Numbered from the stretch's first letter, positions 42,148 through 52,102 are shown. The stretch is 64,000 nucleotides of DNA from Segetibacter sp. (GCF_025963695.1 NZ_JAOQAH010000027.1:1-64000); one strand, 5' to 3'. Notes: generated by a model not told the origin, from the sequence alone. Program-made: numbers and translations.

Positions 42148-43764
42148 TTAACCAATATTAGCTAAGTATTTCGGTGCTTTTCTAGCCTTTGTTGCCTGCT
42201 CAAAAGCATAAGCGATACTTAAAACCGGGCCTTCTGAATAAGCAGTGCCAAAAATAGAAAAGCCCACAGGCAGTTCATGTACAAAGCCCATAGGAACAGT
42301 TATATGCGGATAACCAGCCATGGCAGCGGGAGACGAAAACGAAAAACCGGTACTATAATCACCATTAATAATATCAATGCAGCCAGCCGGACCACTGGTA
42401 ATACCGCAAATTGCGTCTAACTTGTTTTGCTGAAAAAGTTCGTCAATAATTTTTCGCGAAGAGGTCGATTTGGTCAGCGCATCCTTATACTCTTTGCTGT
42501 CGAGCCCCGATTTTGCGTCTGAACTAATGAGTGTTTCCTGTTTAAAGAAAGGCATTGCAATTGCTTCATTCTTGTTGTTGTAACCGATTACTTCTTTTAA
42601 TGATTTTACAGGGGCATTTGCAGTAGCCAAATAGCTATTGAGGCCGTCTTTAAATTCATATTGTAATACTTCGTAACTAGCTTCTCCTAACGGGCGGGTT
42701 AACTTCAGTAATTCAACTTCAACAATTGTAGCACCCTTTTCTTTAAGCACGGTAATGGCCTGATTAAAAAGCCCAACCACCTTTGCATTTCCCTTTAAGA
42801 AAGACGCTTCTACCCCAATCCGTTTTCCTTTTAAACCATCTGGATCTAAAAATTTCGTATAGTCTTTTTGAAATTTTCCCTGGCTTTGCTGCGTAACAGC
42901 GTCAGCGGGATCGAGCCCCGTAAGTGCAGATAAGAGGATGGCTGCATCTCTTACTGTTCTCGTCATTGGGCCTGCTGTATCCTGAGTTGCAGAAATAGGT
43001 ATAATTCCTGAACGACTCCACAAACCAACGGTTGGCTTAAAGCCTACAAGCCCGTTAGTAGATGCCGGACTAACGATGGAACCATTTGTTTCGGTGCCAA
43101 TAGCAACAGCGCAAAGGCTGGCTGCCGAAGCTGAACCAGAACCCGCGCTTGAACCAGATGGATTTCGATTTAGAATGTAAGGACACTTTGTTTGTCCTCC
43201 CCTGCTACTCCACGCACTTGTTGAACGTGACGAGCGGAAGTTTGCGAACTCGCTTAGATTGGTTTTACCTAAAATAACAGCCCCTGCCTCACGCAGTTGC
43301 TTCACTATAAATGCATCTTTTGAGGCCTTATTTCCTACCAATGCAAGCGAGCCCGCAGTCGTCATCATTTTATCGGCGGTGTCAATATTATCTTTAATCA
43401 AAACTGGTATTCCATGAAGTGGACCTCGCACTTTACCTGCTTTTCTTTCAGCGTCCATTGCTTCAGCGATAGTAATAGCATCAGGATTTACTTCGATTAC
43501 ACTGTTGATTGCCGGGCCTTTTTTATCTACATCTTCAATTCTTTTTAAATACCCTTTTGTTATTGCTTTCGATGTCAAAGTTCCACTTCGCATTTTTTGT
43601 TGCAACTCATCGATTGTCACTTCAACCAGGTCACTATCTTTTAATGCAAACCTTGTTAATGCACCTTCACTGTCGTCAGATGCTGCATGGGCCGTTCCTG
43701 TTACAATAGCAGGCAAAGTAAAACCTGCTAAAGATCCGTTCTTTAAGAAATGTCGTCTGTTCAT
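42148..43764 (-). CDS. Tat-exported amidase (amidase-signature family)
   Basis: This 538-residue protein has a twin-arginine signal (NRRHFLKNGS) reaching to about residue 28. The Ser-cisSer-Lys triad is present: K124 in VLIKDNID, cis-Ser S206 in PSGSSAGS and nucleophile S229 in TETNGSIVSP. AS-family enzymes hydrolyse carboxylic amides; the substrate is not evident. An open frame extends 66 bases further upstream, but starting at the ATG at 43764 puts the Arg pair at the N-terminus, which is correct for Tat. Export of an AS amidase is somewhat unusual but recurs in Bacteroidota. The gene ends in a strong terminator. Confidence 0.92.
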   Translation of the reverse strand: MNRRHFLKNGSLAGFTLPAIVTGTAHAASDDSEGALTRFALKDSDLVEVTIDELQQKMRSGTLTSKAITKGYLKRIEDVDKKGPAINSVIEVNPDAITIAEAMDAERKAGKVRGPLHGIPVLIKDNIDTADKMMTTAGSLALVGNKASKDAFIVKQLREAGAVILGKTNLSEFANFRSSRSTSAWSSRGGQTKCPYILNRNPSGSSAGSGSASAASLCAVAIGTETNGSIVSPASTNGLVGFKPTVGLWSRSGIIPISATQDTAGPMTRTVRDAAILLSALTGLDPADAVTQQSQGKFQKDYTKFLDPDGLKGKRIGVEASFLKGNAKVVGLFNQAITVLKEKGATIVEVELLKLTRPLGEASYEVLQYEFKDGLNSYLATANAPVKSLKEVIGYNNKNEAIAMPFFKQETLISSDAKSGLDSKEYKDALTKSTSSRKIIDELFQQNKLDAICGITSGPAGCIDIINGDYSTGFSFSSPAAMAGYPHITVPMGFVHELPVGFSIFGTAYSEGPVLSIAYAFEQATKARKAPKYLANIG

Positions 43765-44087
43765 TGTATTTACATTAATTAACGATGAAGATATAATCAC
43801 CAAAAAATTGAAGATAATAACAAAAAGCACGACAAAAGGAAGGCTTTGATAAAGTTCAATCTATAAAAAGCAAAAAAAACCGCACTAGCTTCAAAGATGG
43901 TTATTTTTTATACGTCGGAGCTCAACTGACAAACATTTTACAAGGATCTTTACTGGTGTGACTTGTCAAGTTCCAAACTGTTCTGCAAGCCTTATAAAAG
44001 CAAGATCTTTGAGCTTTAAAGCGTTACGAATCTTTTATTTGAATAGTTGAGTAAAAAAAAGTAATTTAATAGTATTAAAACGGCCAT
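43765..44087. other. divergent intergenic stretch
   Basis: This region separates the amidase and the DoxX-like gene, which diverge. It is A/T-rich, with no gene, no dispersed repeat and no clear promoter consensus visible to me. Confidence 0.4.
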
Positions 44088-44471
44088 ATGACACAGCACT
44101 CCATCTCGCGCGTTGCAGTAATTATATTAGGGGTTATAATGATTTTATTTGGTGTATATCATTTCATGAGACCAGATAATTTAATTGTATTTGTACCCGA
44201 TTTCCTGCCCGGAAAAAAGTTATTGGTTTACCTGGTGGGCCTTGCCTTTATTCTTACGGGGTTTGCTTTTATCGCCCACAAATTCGTGCAAACGGCCGGC
44301 TATGTGCTCGCCGCTTTACTCATTATCTTCGTTCTATCGATACACCTTCCTAACTACCTTGGTGCCGCAGATTCTGATATGAAATCTATGGCTTTCGTGA
44401 ACATGTTGAAAGATACGGCCCTTGCTGCCTTTGCTATGTATATCGGCAGTGAAGCAAGAAATCTGGACTGA
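44088..44471 (+). CDS. DoxX-like small membrane protein
   Basis: This 127-residue protein has four hydrophobic helices (about 8-26, 43-63, 66-87, 101-119). The first loop PDNLIVFVPDFLPGKK and the layout fit the DoxX/DUF417-like small integral membrane proteins. No catalytic motif is visible. The gene is apparently monocistronic. Confidence 0.6.
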   Translation: MTQHSISRVAVIILGVIMILFGVYHFMRPDNLIVFVPDFLPGKKLLVYLVGLAFILTGFAFIAHKFVQTAGYVLAALLIIFVLSIHLPNYLGAADSDMKSMAFVNMLKDTALAAFAMYIGSEARNLD

Positions 44472-44720
44472 TTTGAATGAGTAGCAGCATTCGGAAAATT
44501 TTAAAACGAAGCATCGCCACGAAAGCGGGGACTGTTTCTATTGCCAATAGCTAAGTTTCGTCTCAGAAGCCTGTTGTCTACAAAGTAATTAAAATACGCA
44601 TAAACGCCCAGCCTTTCCAGCATATACACTGCCCTCTTCAGAAGGTCTACAACGCCTTTTATAAAAAGTGAAAATAATAAATTACTCCTCTGCCAAACTG
44701 GCATTTCCCTTTAATTATCC

Positions 44721-44728
44721 TATTTTTG
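44721..44728 (+). promoter_or_regulatory. TAnnTTTG-like element upstream of miaB
   Basis: TATTTTTG lies 19 bases before the miaB ATG and fits the Bacteroidota -7 consensus. A short leader would result. The -33 TTTG is not seen at the expected distance. Confidence 0.35.
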
Positions 44729-44747
44729 CTGCCTAATTTTTTGTTTG

Positions 44748-46172
44748 ATGGAAACCCTTGAATTAAAAGAAAAAGTTCATGATGAAACTCGTCAGGGTGA
44801 ACCTTTTGCTCCAATTGCAGTTGAGACGGATATTTATAAAAAGAAGTTTTATATAGAAAGCTATGGCTGTGCAATGAATTTTGCTGATAGCGAAATTGTT
44901 GCTTCAATACTGAGTCACGAAGGGTTTGGCGCTACTAAGAATTTTGAAGAAGCTGATTTGATATTGGTAAACACTTGTTCCATCAGGGAGAAGGCCGAGG
45001 CGACTGTTAGAAAACGATTGACGGAATTCAAGAAAGCTAAACTGGCAAAGCGTGGAATGCTTGTTGGCATATTAGGTTGTATGGCCGAAAGACTGAAGGG
45101 AAAATTACTGGAAGAAGAAAAACTGGTAGATCTGGTTATAGGACCAGACGCTTACAGAACACTTCCGGCTTTAATTCAGGAGGCTGAGTCGGGTCAGAAA
45201 GGAGTGAACGTTTTGTTGAGCCGGGAAGAGACTTATGGCGACATCTCTCCTATTCGTTTAGATAGCAATGGCGTTAATGCTTTTGTCAGTATCATGCGGG
45301 GTTGTAATAATATGTGCAGCTTTTGTGTGGTTCCATTTACCCGGGGGCGCGAGCGCAGCCGCGATACCTTCAGTATTATAAACGAGTGTAGTGAGTTATT
45401 TAAAAATGGCTACAAAGAAGTTACGCTACTCGGACAAAATGTGGACAGCTACTATTGGGTTGATGAACAGAAAGACCTGGTTGTAACTTTTGCCAAACTA
45501 CTTGAGATGGTAGCTAACATTAGCCCCCTGTTGAGAGTTAGATTTAGCACCTCGCATCCTAAGGATATTACAGACGAGGTTTTATTTACAATGGCTAAAT
45601 ACGAGAACATCTGCAAGTACGTTCACCTGCCTGTTCAAAGCGGTAGCACAAGATTGTTGCAGTTGATGAACCGTACGTATACTCGTGAATGGTATATGGC
45701 TAAGGTTGACAGAATAAAAGAAATAATGCCCGATTGCAGTATCACCAGCGATATTATTGCTGGCTTTTGTACAGAGACAGAAGAGGATCACCAGGACACA
45801 CTTTCGATAATTGAGTACAGCAAATACGACATGAGCTACATGTACTTCTATAGCGAGCGACCTGGCACCCTTGCAGCACGACGTTTTACAGACGATATTC
45901 CGTTGGCAGTAAAAAAAAGAAGGTTGGATGAAATAGTGAAACTGCAAAACAGGCTTTCGCAGCGAAGTTATTCCGCTGATATTGGCAAGACGTTTAAAGT
46001 ACTTATTGAGGGTAACTCCAGGAAAAGCGAAGATGATTGGGCAGGCAAGAGCAGTCAAAATAAAGTAGTAGTATTTCCTAAAGCCGACTATAACCTGAGC
46101 AAGGGCGATTATGTACAGGTAAAAGTAACCAATGCGACAGGAGCAACTTTATTAGGCGAAATTGTTAAATAG
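44748..46172 (+). CDS. miaB: tRNA-2-methylthio-N6-dimethylallyladenosine synthase
   Basis: The 474-residue protein is full-length MiaB. It adds a methylthio group to i6A37 of tRNAs reading UNN codons. The N-terminal methylthiotransferase domain binds one Fe-S cluster through C41 (YGCAMN), C77 (NTCSIR) and C111 (LGCMAE). The radical-SAM cluster uses C186, C190 and C193 ([10 protein letters not shown]). A TRAM domain for tRNA binding ends the protein (about 408-474). A TTG directly before the ATG is ignored. It heads a same-strand run with a sigma-54 activator, lptE, an unknown gene, secG and mltG; I recall this order from other Bacteroidota. A type B repeat follows the stop. Confidence 0.96.
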   Translation: METLELKEKVHDETRQGEPFAPIAVETDIYKKKFYIESYGCAMNFADSEIVASILSHEGFGATKNFEEADLILVNTCSIREKAEATVRKRLTEFKKAKLAKRGMLVGILGCMAERLKGKLLEEEKLVDLVIGPDAYRTLPALIQEAESGQKGVNVLLSREETYGDISPIRLDSNGVNAFVSIMRGCNNMCSFCVVPFTRGRERSRDTFSIINECSELFKNGYKEVTLLGQNVDSYYWVDEQKDLVVTFAKLLEMVANISPLLRVRFSTSHPKDITDEVLFTMAKYENICKYVHLPVQSGSTRLLQLMNRTYTREWYMAKVDRIKEIMPDCSITSDIIAGFCTETEEDHQDTLSIIEYSKYDMSYMYFYSERPGTLAARRFTDDIPLAVKKRRLDEIVKLQNRLSQRSYSADIGKTFKVLIEGNSRKSEDDWAGKSSQNKVVVFPKADYNLSKGDYVQVKVTNATGATLLGEIVK

Positions 46173-46220
46173 TTCGTACAAGTGATAAGGTGCAAAAGAA
46201 AGCTGAAGTGAATTTTACTA

Positions 46221-46244
46221 GTACAAGGGAGTGACACAACAATG
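46221..46244 (+). repeat. dispersed intergenic repeat, type B copy 3
   Basis: Plus-strand copy (GTACAAGG, GAGTGACACAAC, AATG), 48 bases after miaB and well before the sigma-54 activator gene. Confidence 0.85.
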
Positions 46245-46418
46245 TTGAAAATAGTACTAAAGTTTATTACCCCAAACAATTCCTCTTAAATGGCTTTATG
46301 TAATGCTTTGTTTACACCCCCTCATAAATCGTTATTCAATACAAATATTATTGATGACGAGCTGAACCCGGTTAACAAACCTGACAAGTACCGAAGGGAA
46401 AGATTGGATTTATATTAA

Positions 46419-47693
46419 ATGCATACAATGGATCTTCAAGTAATTAAAAACAGATTTGGAATAATAGGAAACAGCGCCGCCTTAAATCATGCATTAAGTG
46501 TTGCCGTACAAGTGGCTTCAACAGATTTAAGCGTGCTTATTGTAGGCGAGAGTGGTGTTGGTAAAGAAGCTTTTTCGCACATCATTCATGCGTTGTCGTC
46601 AAGAAAACACAATTCTTTTATAGCAGTTAACTGCGGCGCGATACCGGAAGGCACAATTGACTCTGAATTATTCGGCCACGAAAAAGGATCGTTTACAGGA
46701 GCAGTTGACAGCCGCAAAGGATACTTCGAAACTGTTAACGGTGGAACAATTTTTCTTGATGAAATCGGCGAAATGCCGATAGGAACGCAAGCCAGGCTTT
46801 TGCGTGTTTTAGAAACGGGCGAATTCATCAGGGTTGGTTCATCTAAGGTGCAAAAAACTGATGTGAGAGTGATAGCGGCTACCAATCGCGAATTGCTTGA
46901 ATTTACCCAAACAGGAAAGTTCCGTGAAGACTTGTATTATCGTTTAAGTACGGTACCTATCCGGGTGCCGGCACTAAGAGACCGGCAGGAAGATATTATA
47001 CTGCTGTTTAGAAAATTTGTAATTGATTTTGCCGAAAAGTATAAAACGACTCCTGTTCAATTAGATGAAGAAGCGAAATCGCTGTTAGTCACCTACCCAT
47101 GGAAAGGTAATGTAAGAGAGCTAAAGAATATTGCAGAACAAATTTCGGTTCTGACGACAGAAAAATTAATAGCTGCTAAACAACTCAGACAGTTTTTGCC
47201 GGAGGCAAATATGAACAGGCTACCCGTTTTAGCCAGCAGTTACAATGGTACTGCGGCAGGGCACGAGTTTGCTAATGAACGCGAGATTTTGTACAAGCTT
47301 TTTTTTGACATGAAGAAGGATGTAACAGAACTAAAAAAGATGTTTCTTGAAATGTTGCAAAACCCTTCGCCTTCAAATGCAACGGTTGCTTATGCACGCG
47401 AGACGCTGCTTCACGACTATAGTCCTGTTGCTAATAATGAGTATCAGCATCAGCAACACCAGCAACCAGCCATTCAGTCCAACGTAATTAGTCATCCCCA
47501 GCCGGTAATTTTCGACGACATCCATCATCACGAAGAAGTAGAAGAGTCGCTAAATATTATGGATAAGGAAAAGGAACTAATTATTAAAGCTTTAAAAAAG
47601 CACAAAGGCAAAAGAAAAGACGCAGCAAGCGACCTCGGAATAAGTGAACGAACATTATACAGGAAGTTGAAAGAGTACGATATTGATGAATGA
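46419..47693 (+). CDS. sigma-54-dependent transcriptional activator without receiver domain
   Basis: This 424-residue enhancer-binding protein starts almost directly with the AAA+ domain: Walker A GESGVGKE (43-50), Walker B IFLDEIGEM and an arginine-finger region LYYRLSTVPIRVPALR. The sigma-54 contact loop is GSFTGA (90-95) rather than GAFTGA. There is no N-terminal receiver, GAF or PAS domain. A Gln/His-rich linker (about 345-375) leads to a Fis-type helix-turn-helix at the C-terminus (KRKDAASDLGISERTLYRKL). Without a sensory domain it may be constitutive or controlled by expression or a partner. Its position before lptE suggests control of envelope genes; this is inference. ATGs at 46419 and 46428 are both possible. 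Confidence 0.93.
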   Translation: MHTMDLQVIKNRFGIIGNSAALNHALSVAVQVASTDLSVLIVGESGVGKEAFSHIIHALSSRKHNSFIAVNCGAIPEGTIDSELFGHEKGSFTGAVDSRKGYFETVNGGTIFLDEIGEMPIGTQARLLRVLETGEFIRVGSSKVQKTDVRVIAATNRELLEFTQTGKFREDLYYRLSTVPIRVPALRDRQEDIILLFRKFVIDFAEKYKTTPVQLDEEAKSLLVTYPWKGNVRELKNIAEQISVLTTEKLIAAKQLRQFLPEANMNRLPVLASSYNGTAAGHEFANEREILYKLFFDMKKDVTELKKMFLEMLQNPSPSNATVAYARETLLHDYSPVANNEYQHQQHQQPAIQSNVISHPQPVIFDDIHHHEEVEESLNIMDKEKELIIKALKKHKGKRKDAASDLGISERTLYRKLKEYDIDE

Positions 47694-47779
47694 TTTTAAG
47701 TATATATGCAGAACAAGGTTGTAAGCATTTTAAAAGAACAAATTCAATTTGGGGAACAGGCAGCGGTACGCTTTTCATC

Positions 47780-47803
47780 TTTTGTTGTGTCACTCACTTA
47801 TAC
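47780..47803 (-). repeat. dispersed intergenic repeat, type B copy 4
   Basis: Minus-strand copy with slightly altered ends (GTATAAG, then TGAGTGACACAAC). It sits between the sigma-54 activator and lptE. Confidence 0.75.
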
Positions 47804-47933
47804 TTTAAGTTTTTCATGGCATCGCTGCTTTTCTAAATAATCTACCTTAACCTTTAAGTAGTGTTGCTTTGGCCCAAAGTATTACAATATGAACGTTCAA
47901 AATAAAAATATAGTTCTTATCACCGAATTATTT

Positions 47934-48437
47934 ATGAACACGAAATTTCCACTTCTTGCTTCCTTCTGTTTAATGCTACTGCTTTCATCATGCAGCGTTT
48001 ATTCTTTTAAAGATGTAAGCATTCCACCTGAAGTAAAAACTGTAAAAATCGGAATGATTGATAACAAAGCAAGATATGTTGATCCCCAACTTGCACCTCA
48101 GCTAAGAGACAGGGTAGAACAAAAAATAACCGGACAGACAAGACTTACCCGAACAAATAATGAAGATGCACATTACCAGATAAGCGGTTACATTTCTGAA
48201 AACAATATTACAACGGCGGGTATTTCTAGTCAGCAGGCAGCTACAAACAGGCTTACAATAGGTGTTCATATTACATTTCGCAATACGCTTACTGCTAAAA
48301 CTGAGGAATATGATGTCAGCCGAAATTTCGATTTTTCGGCTAACCTTACCCGGCAACAAGCCGAAAACCAGTTACGCGATGAGATTCTTCGAAATTTAAG
48401 TGACGAAATCTTTAATCGCATTTTCTCCAATTGGTAG
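47934..48437 (+). CDS. lptE: LPS-assembly lipoprotein LptE
   Basis: This is a 167-residue lipoprotein: signal peptide with lipobox LLSSC and acylated C20, then an LptE-like alpha/beta domain. VYSFKDVSIPPEVKTVKIG and YQISGYISENNITTAG are characteristic of the Bacteroidota LptE family. It plugs and assists LptD (encoded at 23389-26148) in delivering LPS to the cell surface. An open frame begins 45 bases earlier, but the ATG at 47934 gives a proper signal peptide. It lies 19 bases before the next gene and is very likely co-transcribed with it and secG. Confidence 0.88.
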   Translation: MNTKFPLLASFCLMLLLSSCSVYSFKDVSIPPEVKTVKIGMIDNKARYVDPQLAPQLRDRVEQKITGQTRLTRTNNEDAHYQISGYISENNITTAGISSQQAATNRLTIGVHITFRNTLTAKTEEYDVSRNFDFSANLTRQQAENQLRDEILRNLSDEIFNRIFSNW

Positions 48438-48456
48438 CTAATTATATTTTGACCTT

Positions 48457-49572
48457 ATGAACAAAGCTTCCGAAAAAGTGCTCCACTATCTTACTGGCAA
48501 TAAAAACTTAGATGCTGTAACAGTTGATGATCTGCAAAAATTGGTAGCAGAGAGCCCGTATTTTCCTGTAAGTCATTTTTTGCTGGCAAAAAAGCTAAAA
48601 GGGGAAAACGAGCGCGAGTATCAGCTACAGATTCAAAAAACAGCTTTATACTTTCCCAACCCTTATTGGCTGCAATATCAGTTGACGGGGCAAGAGTTCG
48701 TTCAGGAAAACAGCCCGACTGCCTTATCAGACACAACTTTTATTTCTGATAAAATTGTAGCGCTCGGGGCGCTAGAAGACCAACCTATAGTTGAAGCACC
48801 CATAGACGAAGCCACTTCGAAAAACGAAGAAACACCGCCGGAAGCTGTTCCTCAAGCTGCGGAAGAAATAGCCTCTTTAACAAGAAGCCCAAATGAAGTC
48901 ACCGAAAGTTTTATCAGTGACCTTTCTGCAGTCATACCAACTACAGATACGCCTGCAGAAAGTATTCAGGACGGGTTATCCCCGGCCGCGCAATCAGAAG
49001 TTACTGAGCAAGAAGAAGAAATGGCTGGAGTAACACACGGGTCGGATGACGTTACAAAAAAATTTTTAGAAGAAACAGGAAACGGAACCGAAAAAGACGA
49101 GCAAGAACCGGACGATGAGCACGACCGGATGTTTCGAAACATCAAAGCTATGCTCGACGCTTCCAGTGAAGAGGCGGATGCTGATGTTAACAATGCTACT
49201 ATTACAATAGACCCATATTATACGATCGATTATTTTGCTTCCCAAGGCATTAAGCTCGAGTTGGATCAGAACCCGCAGGATCAATTGGGTCAGAATTTAA
49301 AAAAATTCACTCATTGGTTAAGGCACATGAAAAAATTAGGGCCTGAAGATGCAACCGAGGTAATTAGTAAAACAGAGACAGACGCAGACATTCAACAAAT
49401 CGCAGACTCTTCAAATACAGTGCGCGAAGTTGTTACCGAAGCCATGGCCTCGGTGCTGGAGAAACAAGGCAAAAAAGATAAAGCGATCGAATTATATAAC
49501 AAATTAAGTTTTTTGAATCCCCACAAAAGCGCTTACTTTGCCGACAAGATAAAAAAATTAAAAGGTATCTGA
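48457..49572 (+). CDS. acidic protein of unknown function with helical C-terminus
   Basis: This 371-residue protein has no signal peptide. The N-terminal part (about 1-80) is helical with VDDLQKLVAESPYFPVSHFLLAKKL, a feature I recall from a conserved protein at this locus in Bacteroidota. A long Glu/Pro/Thr-rich, probably disordered middle runs to about 250. The C-terminus (about 325-371) looks like one TPR-type helix pair (LEKQGKKDKAIELYNKLSFLNPHK). No enzymatic motif is visible. It is sandwiched between lptE and secG with gaps of 19 bases and 1 base, so a role in envelope assembly or secretion is a fair inference, nothing more. Confidence 0.7.
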   Translation: MNKASEKVLHYLTGNKNLDAVTVDDLQKLVAESPYFPVSHFLLAKKLKGENEREYQLQIQKTALYFPNPYWLQYQLTGQEFVQENSPTALSDTTFISDKIVALGALEDQPIVEAPIDEATSKNEETPPEAVPQAAEEIASLTRSPNEVTESFISDLSAVIPTTDTPAESIQDGLSPAAQSEVTEQEEEMAGVTHGSDDVTKKFLEETGNGTEKDEQEPDDEHDRMFRNIKAMLDASSEEADADVNNATITIDPYYTIDYFASQGIKLELDQNPQDQLGQNLKKFTHWLRHMKKLGPEDATEVISKTETDADIQQIADSSNTVREVVTEAMASVLEKQGKKDKAIELYNKLSFLNPHKSAYFADKIKKLKGI

Positions 49573-49573
49573 G

Positions 49574-49927
49574 ATGACAATTTTATTTCTTATTCTGATT
49601 GTACTGGCTAGTGTGGTTCTTGGTTTTATCATTTTAGTTCAAAACCCAAAGGGCGGTGGACTAGCAGGAAGCATAGCAGGTTTTAATAACCAATTTATGG
49701 GTGTAAAACAGACCAATGATGTACTTGAAAAAGGAACCTGGATTTTTTCTGCCCTGATAGCTTTGTTGTGTGTCTTTTCTACCTTTTTTATGACAGGTAG
49801 CAGCGGTAGCAACGATAACGACATTTTGAATAAAATTAATACGAGCCAGGGCACAACCCCCTCAAGACAAGCGCCTGCTACAACACCACAGCAAACCGCC
49901 CCTCCCGCTTCTAATCAAACAAAATAA
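49574..49927 (+). CDS. secG: preprotein translocase subunit SecG
   Basis: This 117-residue protein has two membrane helices (about 3-21 and 55-75) separated by the conserved cytoplasmic loop VQNPKGGGLAGSIAG, diagnostic of SecG. A Ser/Thr/Pro/Gln-rich tail follows, longer than in enterobacteria. SecG stimulates SecYEG-mediated export. The start lies 1 base after the upstream stop, so translation is coupled. A terminator at 49955-49986 closes the lptE-secG unit. Confidence 0.93.
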   Translation: MTILFLILIVLASVVLGFIILVQNPKGGGLAGSIAGFNNQFMGVKQTNDVLEKGTWIFSALIALLCVFSTFFMTGSSGSNDNDILNKINTSQGTTPSRQAPATTPQQTAPPASNQTK

Positions 49928-49954
49928 GGCTTAACACGCTGTTTTAATATATTT

Positions 49955-49986
49955 GCCCTGTCTCAACATCAGACAGGGCTTTTTAT
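49955..49986 (+). terminator. rho-independent terminator after secG
   Basis: GCCCTGTCT (49955-49963) and AGACAGGGC (49971-49979) form a perfect 9-bp stem with a short loop, followed by TTTTTATTT. It separates the lptE-secG unit from mltG. Confidence 0.9.
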
Positions 49987-50007
49987 TTATTTTAGTCAGT
50001 TTTCGTT

Positions 50008-51054
50008 ATGAAAAAAATTCTCATACTCCTTTTTATTCTCATTGTTTTTGTTGCCGGAGTTTCTGCCTACCTGTTACTAGGAAGTGCAACGGCATTTAAT
50101 GAAGATCGAAAGTACTTGTTGGTTTATACGGGAAAGGCTGACAAAGCTTCGGTAATGTCTTTTATAAAAGACTACGACCTCGTAAAACATCCGGCATTAC
50201 TTGCAATGGTGGCTGAAAAAACCGGTGTATGGAAACGGTTGAAACCGGGAAGATTTGAAATAAAAAAAGGAGAAAGCCTTTTAAATATAACGCGAATGCT
50301 GCGAAACAACAGGCAAACTGCTGTTAAGCTGGTTATTAATAAACTTAGAACGAAAGGCGACCTTGCCGCTGTTATTGCAAAGAATTTTGAGGCAGATTCT
50401 GTTGAAGTAAGCCAGTTTGTAAGCAGCCCTGATAGTGCCGCAAAACTGGAAGTAAATGAAAATACTTTCATGACGATAGTAATACCAAATACTTATACCT
50501 TTTACTGGAACACCTCGCCGGGTAAGATTTTCAGAAGGCTAAAAAGTGAAAGCGAAAGCTTTTGGAAAAAAAATCATAGGTTAGAGAAAGCAGAAAAACT
50601 AGGGTTTACTACCGATCAAATCTATACCATTGCCTCAATTGTCGAAGAGGAAACCAACCAACAGGATGAAAAAGGAAACGTTGCCAGCGTTTACATAAAC
50701 AGGTTTAGAACGGGAATGCCACTTGGTGCAGATCCAACAATTAAGTTTGCTTTAAATGATTTTAGTCTGAAAAGAATTTATGAGAAACATTTACAGGTAG
50801 TGTCGCCTTATAATACTTACAGAAACAGGGGATTGCCACCGGGGCCAATTTGTACCCCATCATCAAAAACAATTGATGCTGTATTAAATGCTCCAAAAAC
50901 GAACTACCTGTTTTTTGTGGCACGAAGCGATTTTTCGGGCCATCATACATTCAGCACTAGTTATGCTGAGCATTTGCAACATGCTAAAGAATACCAGAAA
51001 AAGCTTGATGAGCTAATCTTACGGAAACAAAACGCAGCTAAAAATGCCTTGTGA
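50008..51054 (+). CDS. mltG: endolytic murein transglycosylase MltG
   Basis: The 348-residue protein has an N-terminal membrane anchor (about 3-26), a LysM-like region and the YceG catalytic domain with the active Glu (E213) in ASIVEEET. IYINRF-like and GMPLGADPTIKFAL segments are family hallmarks. MltG cleaves nascent glycan strands in the periplasm and sets their length. The next gene starts with GTG overlapping its stop (GTGA), so the two are translationally coupled. The start follows the secG terminator by 21 bases. Confidence 0.93.
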   Translation: MKKILILLFILIVFVAGVSAYLLLGSATAFNEDRKYLLVYTGKADKASVMSFIKDYDLVKHPALLAMVAEKTGVWKRLKPGRFEIKKGESLLNITRMLRNNRQTAVKLVINKLRTKGDLAAVIAKNFEADSVEVSQFVSSPDSAAKLEVNENTFMTIVIPNTYTFYWNTSPGKIFRRLKSESESFWKKNHRLEKAEKLGFTTDQIYTIASIVEEETNQQDEKGNVASVYINRFRTGMPLGADPTIKFALNDFSLKRIYEKHLQVVSPYNTYRNRGLPPGPICTPSSKTIDAVLNAPKTNYLFFVARSDFSGHHTFSTSYAEHLQHAKEYQKKLDELILRKQNAAKNAL

Positions 51055-52025
51055 CCAAGCTTGAACGGATTATAATACAATCGAAGCCTGCTTCATTTAT
51101 TGGTCGTACCAGTAAAAAAATTATTCTGCCGGGTTTTCATGGGGTGCCTTTGTACGATGCCTTTGTTTTCTTTTTAGAACAGGTAAAAAAATCGGGGCTG
51201 AATAGCAGGGCGAAATCTATCTCATTTGATTTTGCAATGGCCATTCCTGCTGTGTTGATCTGCATTTTCACCTTAATACCCTATATGCCTATTTCGAAGC
51301 AGTTTACAAGAGAACTGCTAAGGTTAACAAGACATGTAGCACCGAATCAAAACTCCTACAACTTTGTAAATAGTTTTCTGCAGGATTTTTTAAATACCCC
51401 TCGCGTTGGTCTATTGTCTTTCGGTTTTGTCTTGGTCATTTTCTATGCTTCAAATGCAATGCTTAGCATAATCCGCACTTTCGATAATGCTATCTACCAA
51501 CAACACAAACGAAGAAATTTTATACGAAAGAGAATAAAAGCCATAAGACTTACTATCGTTGTTTTAGGACTATTGATGGGAACAATTTTATTACTGATAG
51601 GTCAGGGCATTTTATTTGACTACATTATAAAATGGTTGAAACTGAAAGGCGCTGATGTGTTGTGGATTTCTATCCTGAGGTGGACTTTTACAGTAACGTT
51701 ATTTTTCTATTCCATTTCATTTATTTACAAATATGCTCCTTCAGTTAAAAAAAGATGGCCGCTCGTTACCCCCGGTTCTGTTCTTGCCACTTTTATGATG
51801 ATTGCTACTACGTATGCGTTTTCTTTTTGGGTAAACCACTTTACTAATTACAACAAAGTATATGGGTCGCTCGGCACCATTCTAATTTTCATGCTGCTGA
51901 TTTACCTGAATTCCTTCATCCTGCTTCTTGGGTTTGAACTAAACCTTAGTATTACATTTTTGAAGTCTTACGTTAAGGAAAAGAATGAAAAGGAATTGCT
52001 AAAGCTGCAAGTAGGTAAACCTTGA
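51051..52025 (+). CDS. YihY/virulence factor BrkB-family membrane protein
   Basis: The 324-residue protein has six predicted membrane helices in the YihY layout, with FDFAMAIPAVLICIFTLIPYMPI near the first helix, a central VGLLSFGFVLVIFYASNAMLSIIRTFD segment and VYGSLGTILIFMLLIYLNSFILLLGFELN near the end. Translation starts at GTG overlapping the mltG stop by 4 bases. The family was once called ribonuclease BN; that activity is now attributed elsewhere, and transport or envelope roles are proposed. A type B repeat follows 14 bases after the stop. Confidence 0.9.
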   Translation: MTKLERIIIQSKPASFIGRTSKKIILPGFHGVPLYDAFVFFLEQVKKSGLNSRAKSISFDFAMAIPAVLICIFTLIPYMPISKQFTRELLRLTRHVAPNQNSYNFVNSFLQDFLNTPRVGLLSFGFVLVIFYASNAMLSIIRTFDNAIYQQHKRRNFIRKRIKAIRLTIVVLGLLMGTILLLIGQGILFDYIIKWLKLKGADVLWISILRWTFTVTLFFYSISFIYKYAPSVKKRWPLVTPGSVLATFMMIATTYAFSFWVNHFTNYNKVYGSLGTILIFMLLIYLNSFILLLGFELNLSITFLKSYVKEKNEKELLKLQVGKP

Positions 52026-52039
52026 AACAGCAGATACAA

Positions 52040-52063
52040 GTACAAGTGAGTGACACAACGACG
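52040..52063 (+). repeat. dispersed intergenic repeat, type B copy 5
   Basis: Plus-strand copy (GTACAAGT, GAGTGACACAAC, final positions GACG) in the gap between the convergent BrkB-family and App1 genes. Confidence 0.8.
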
Positions 52064-52102
52064 CCGAGGTAAGCATGACTGCCTGTAACCAAAAATTAAC
52101 AC

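Noticed and set aside
44501..44704. 67-codon minus-strand frame between the DoxX-like gene and miaB
   Set aside because: It has some helical, basic character but no homology I recognise, and no start context; chance is more likely.
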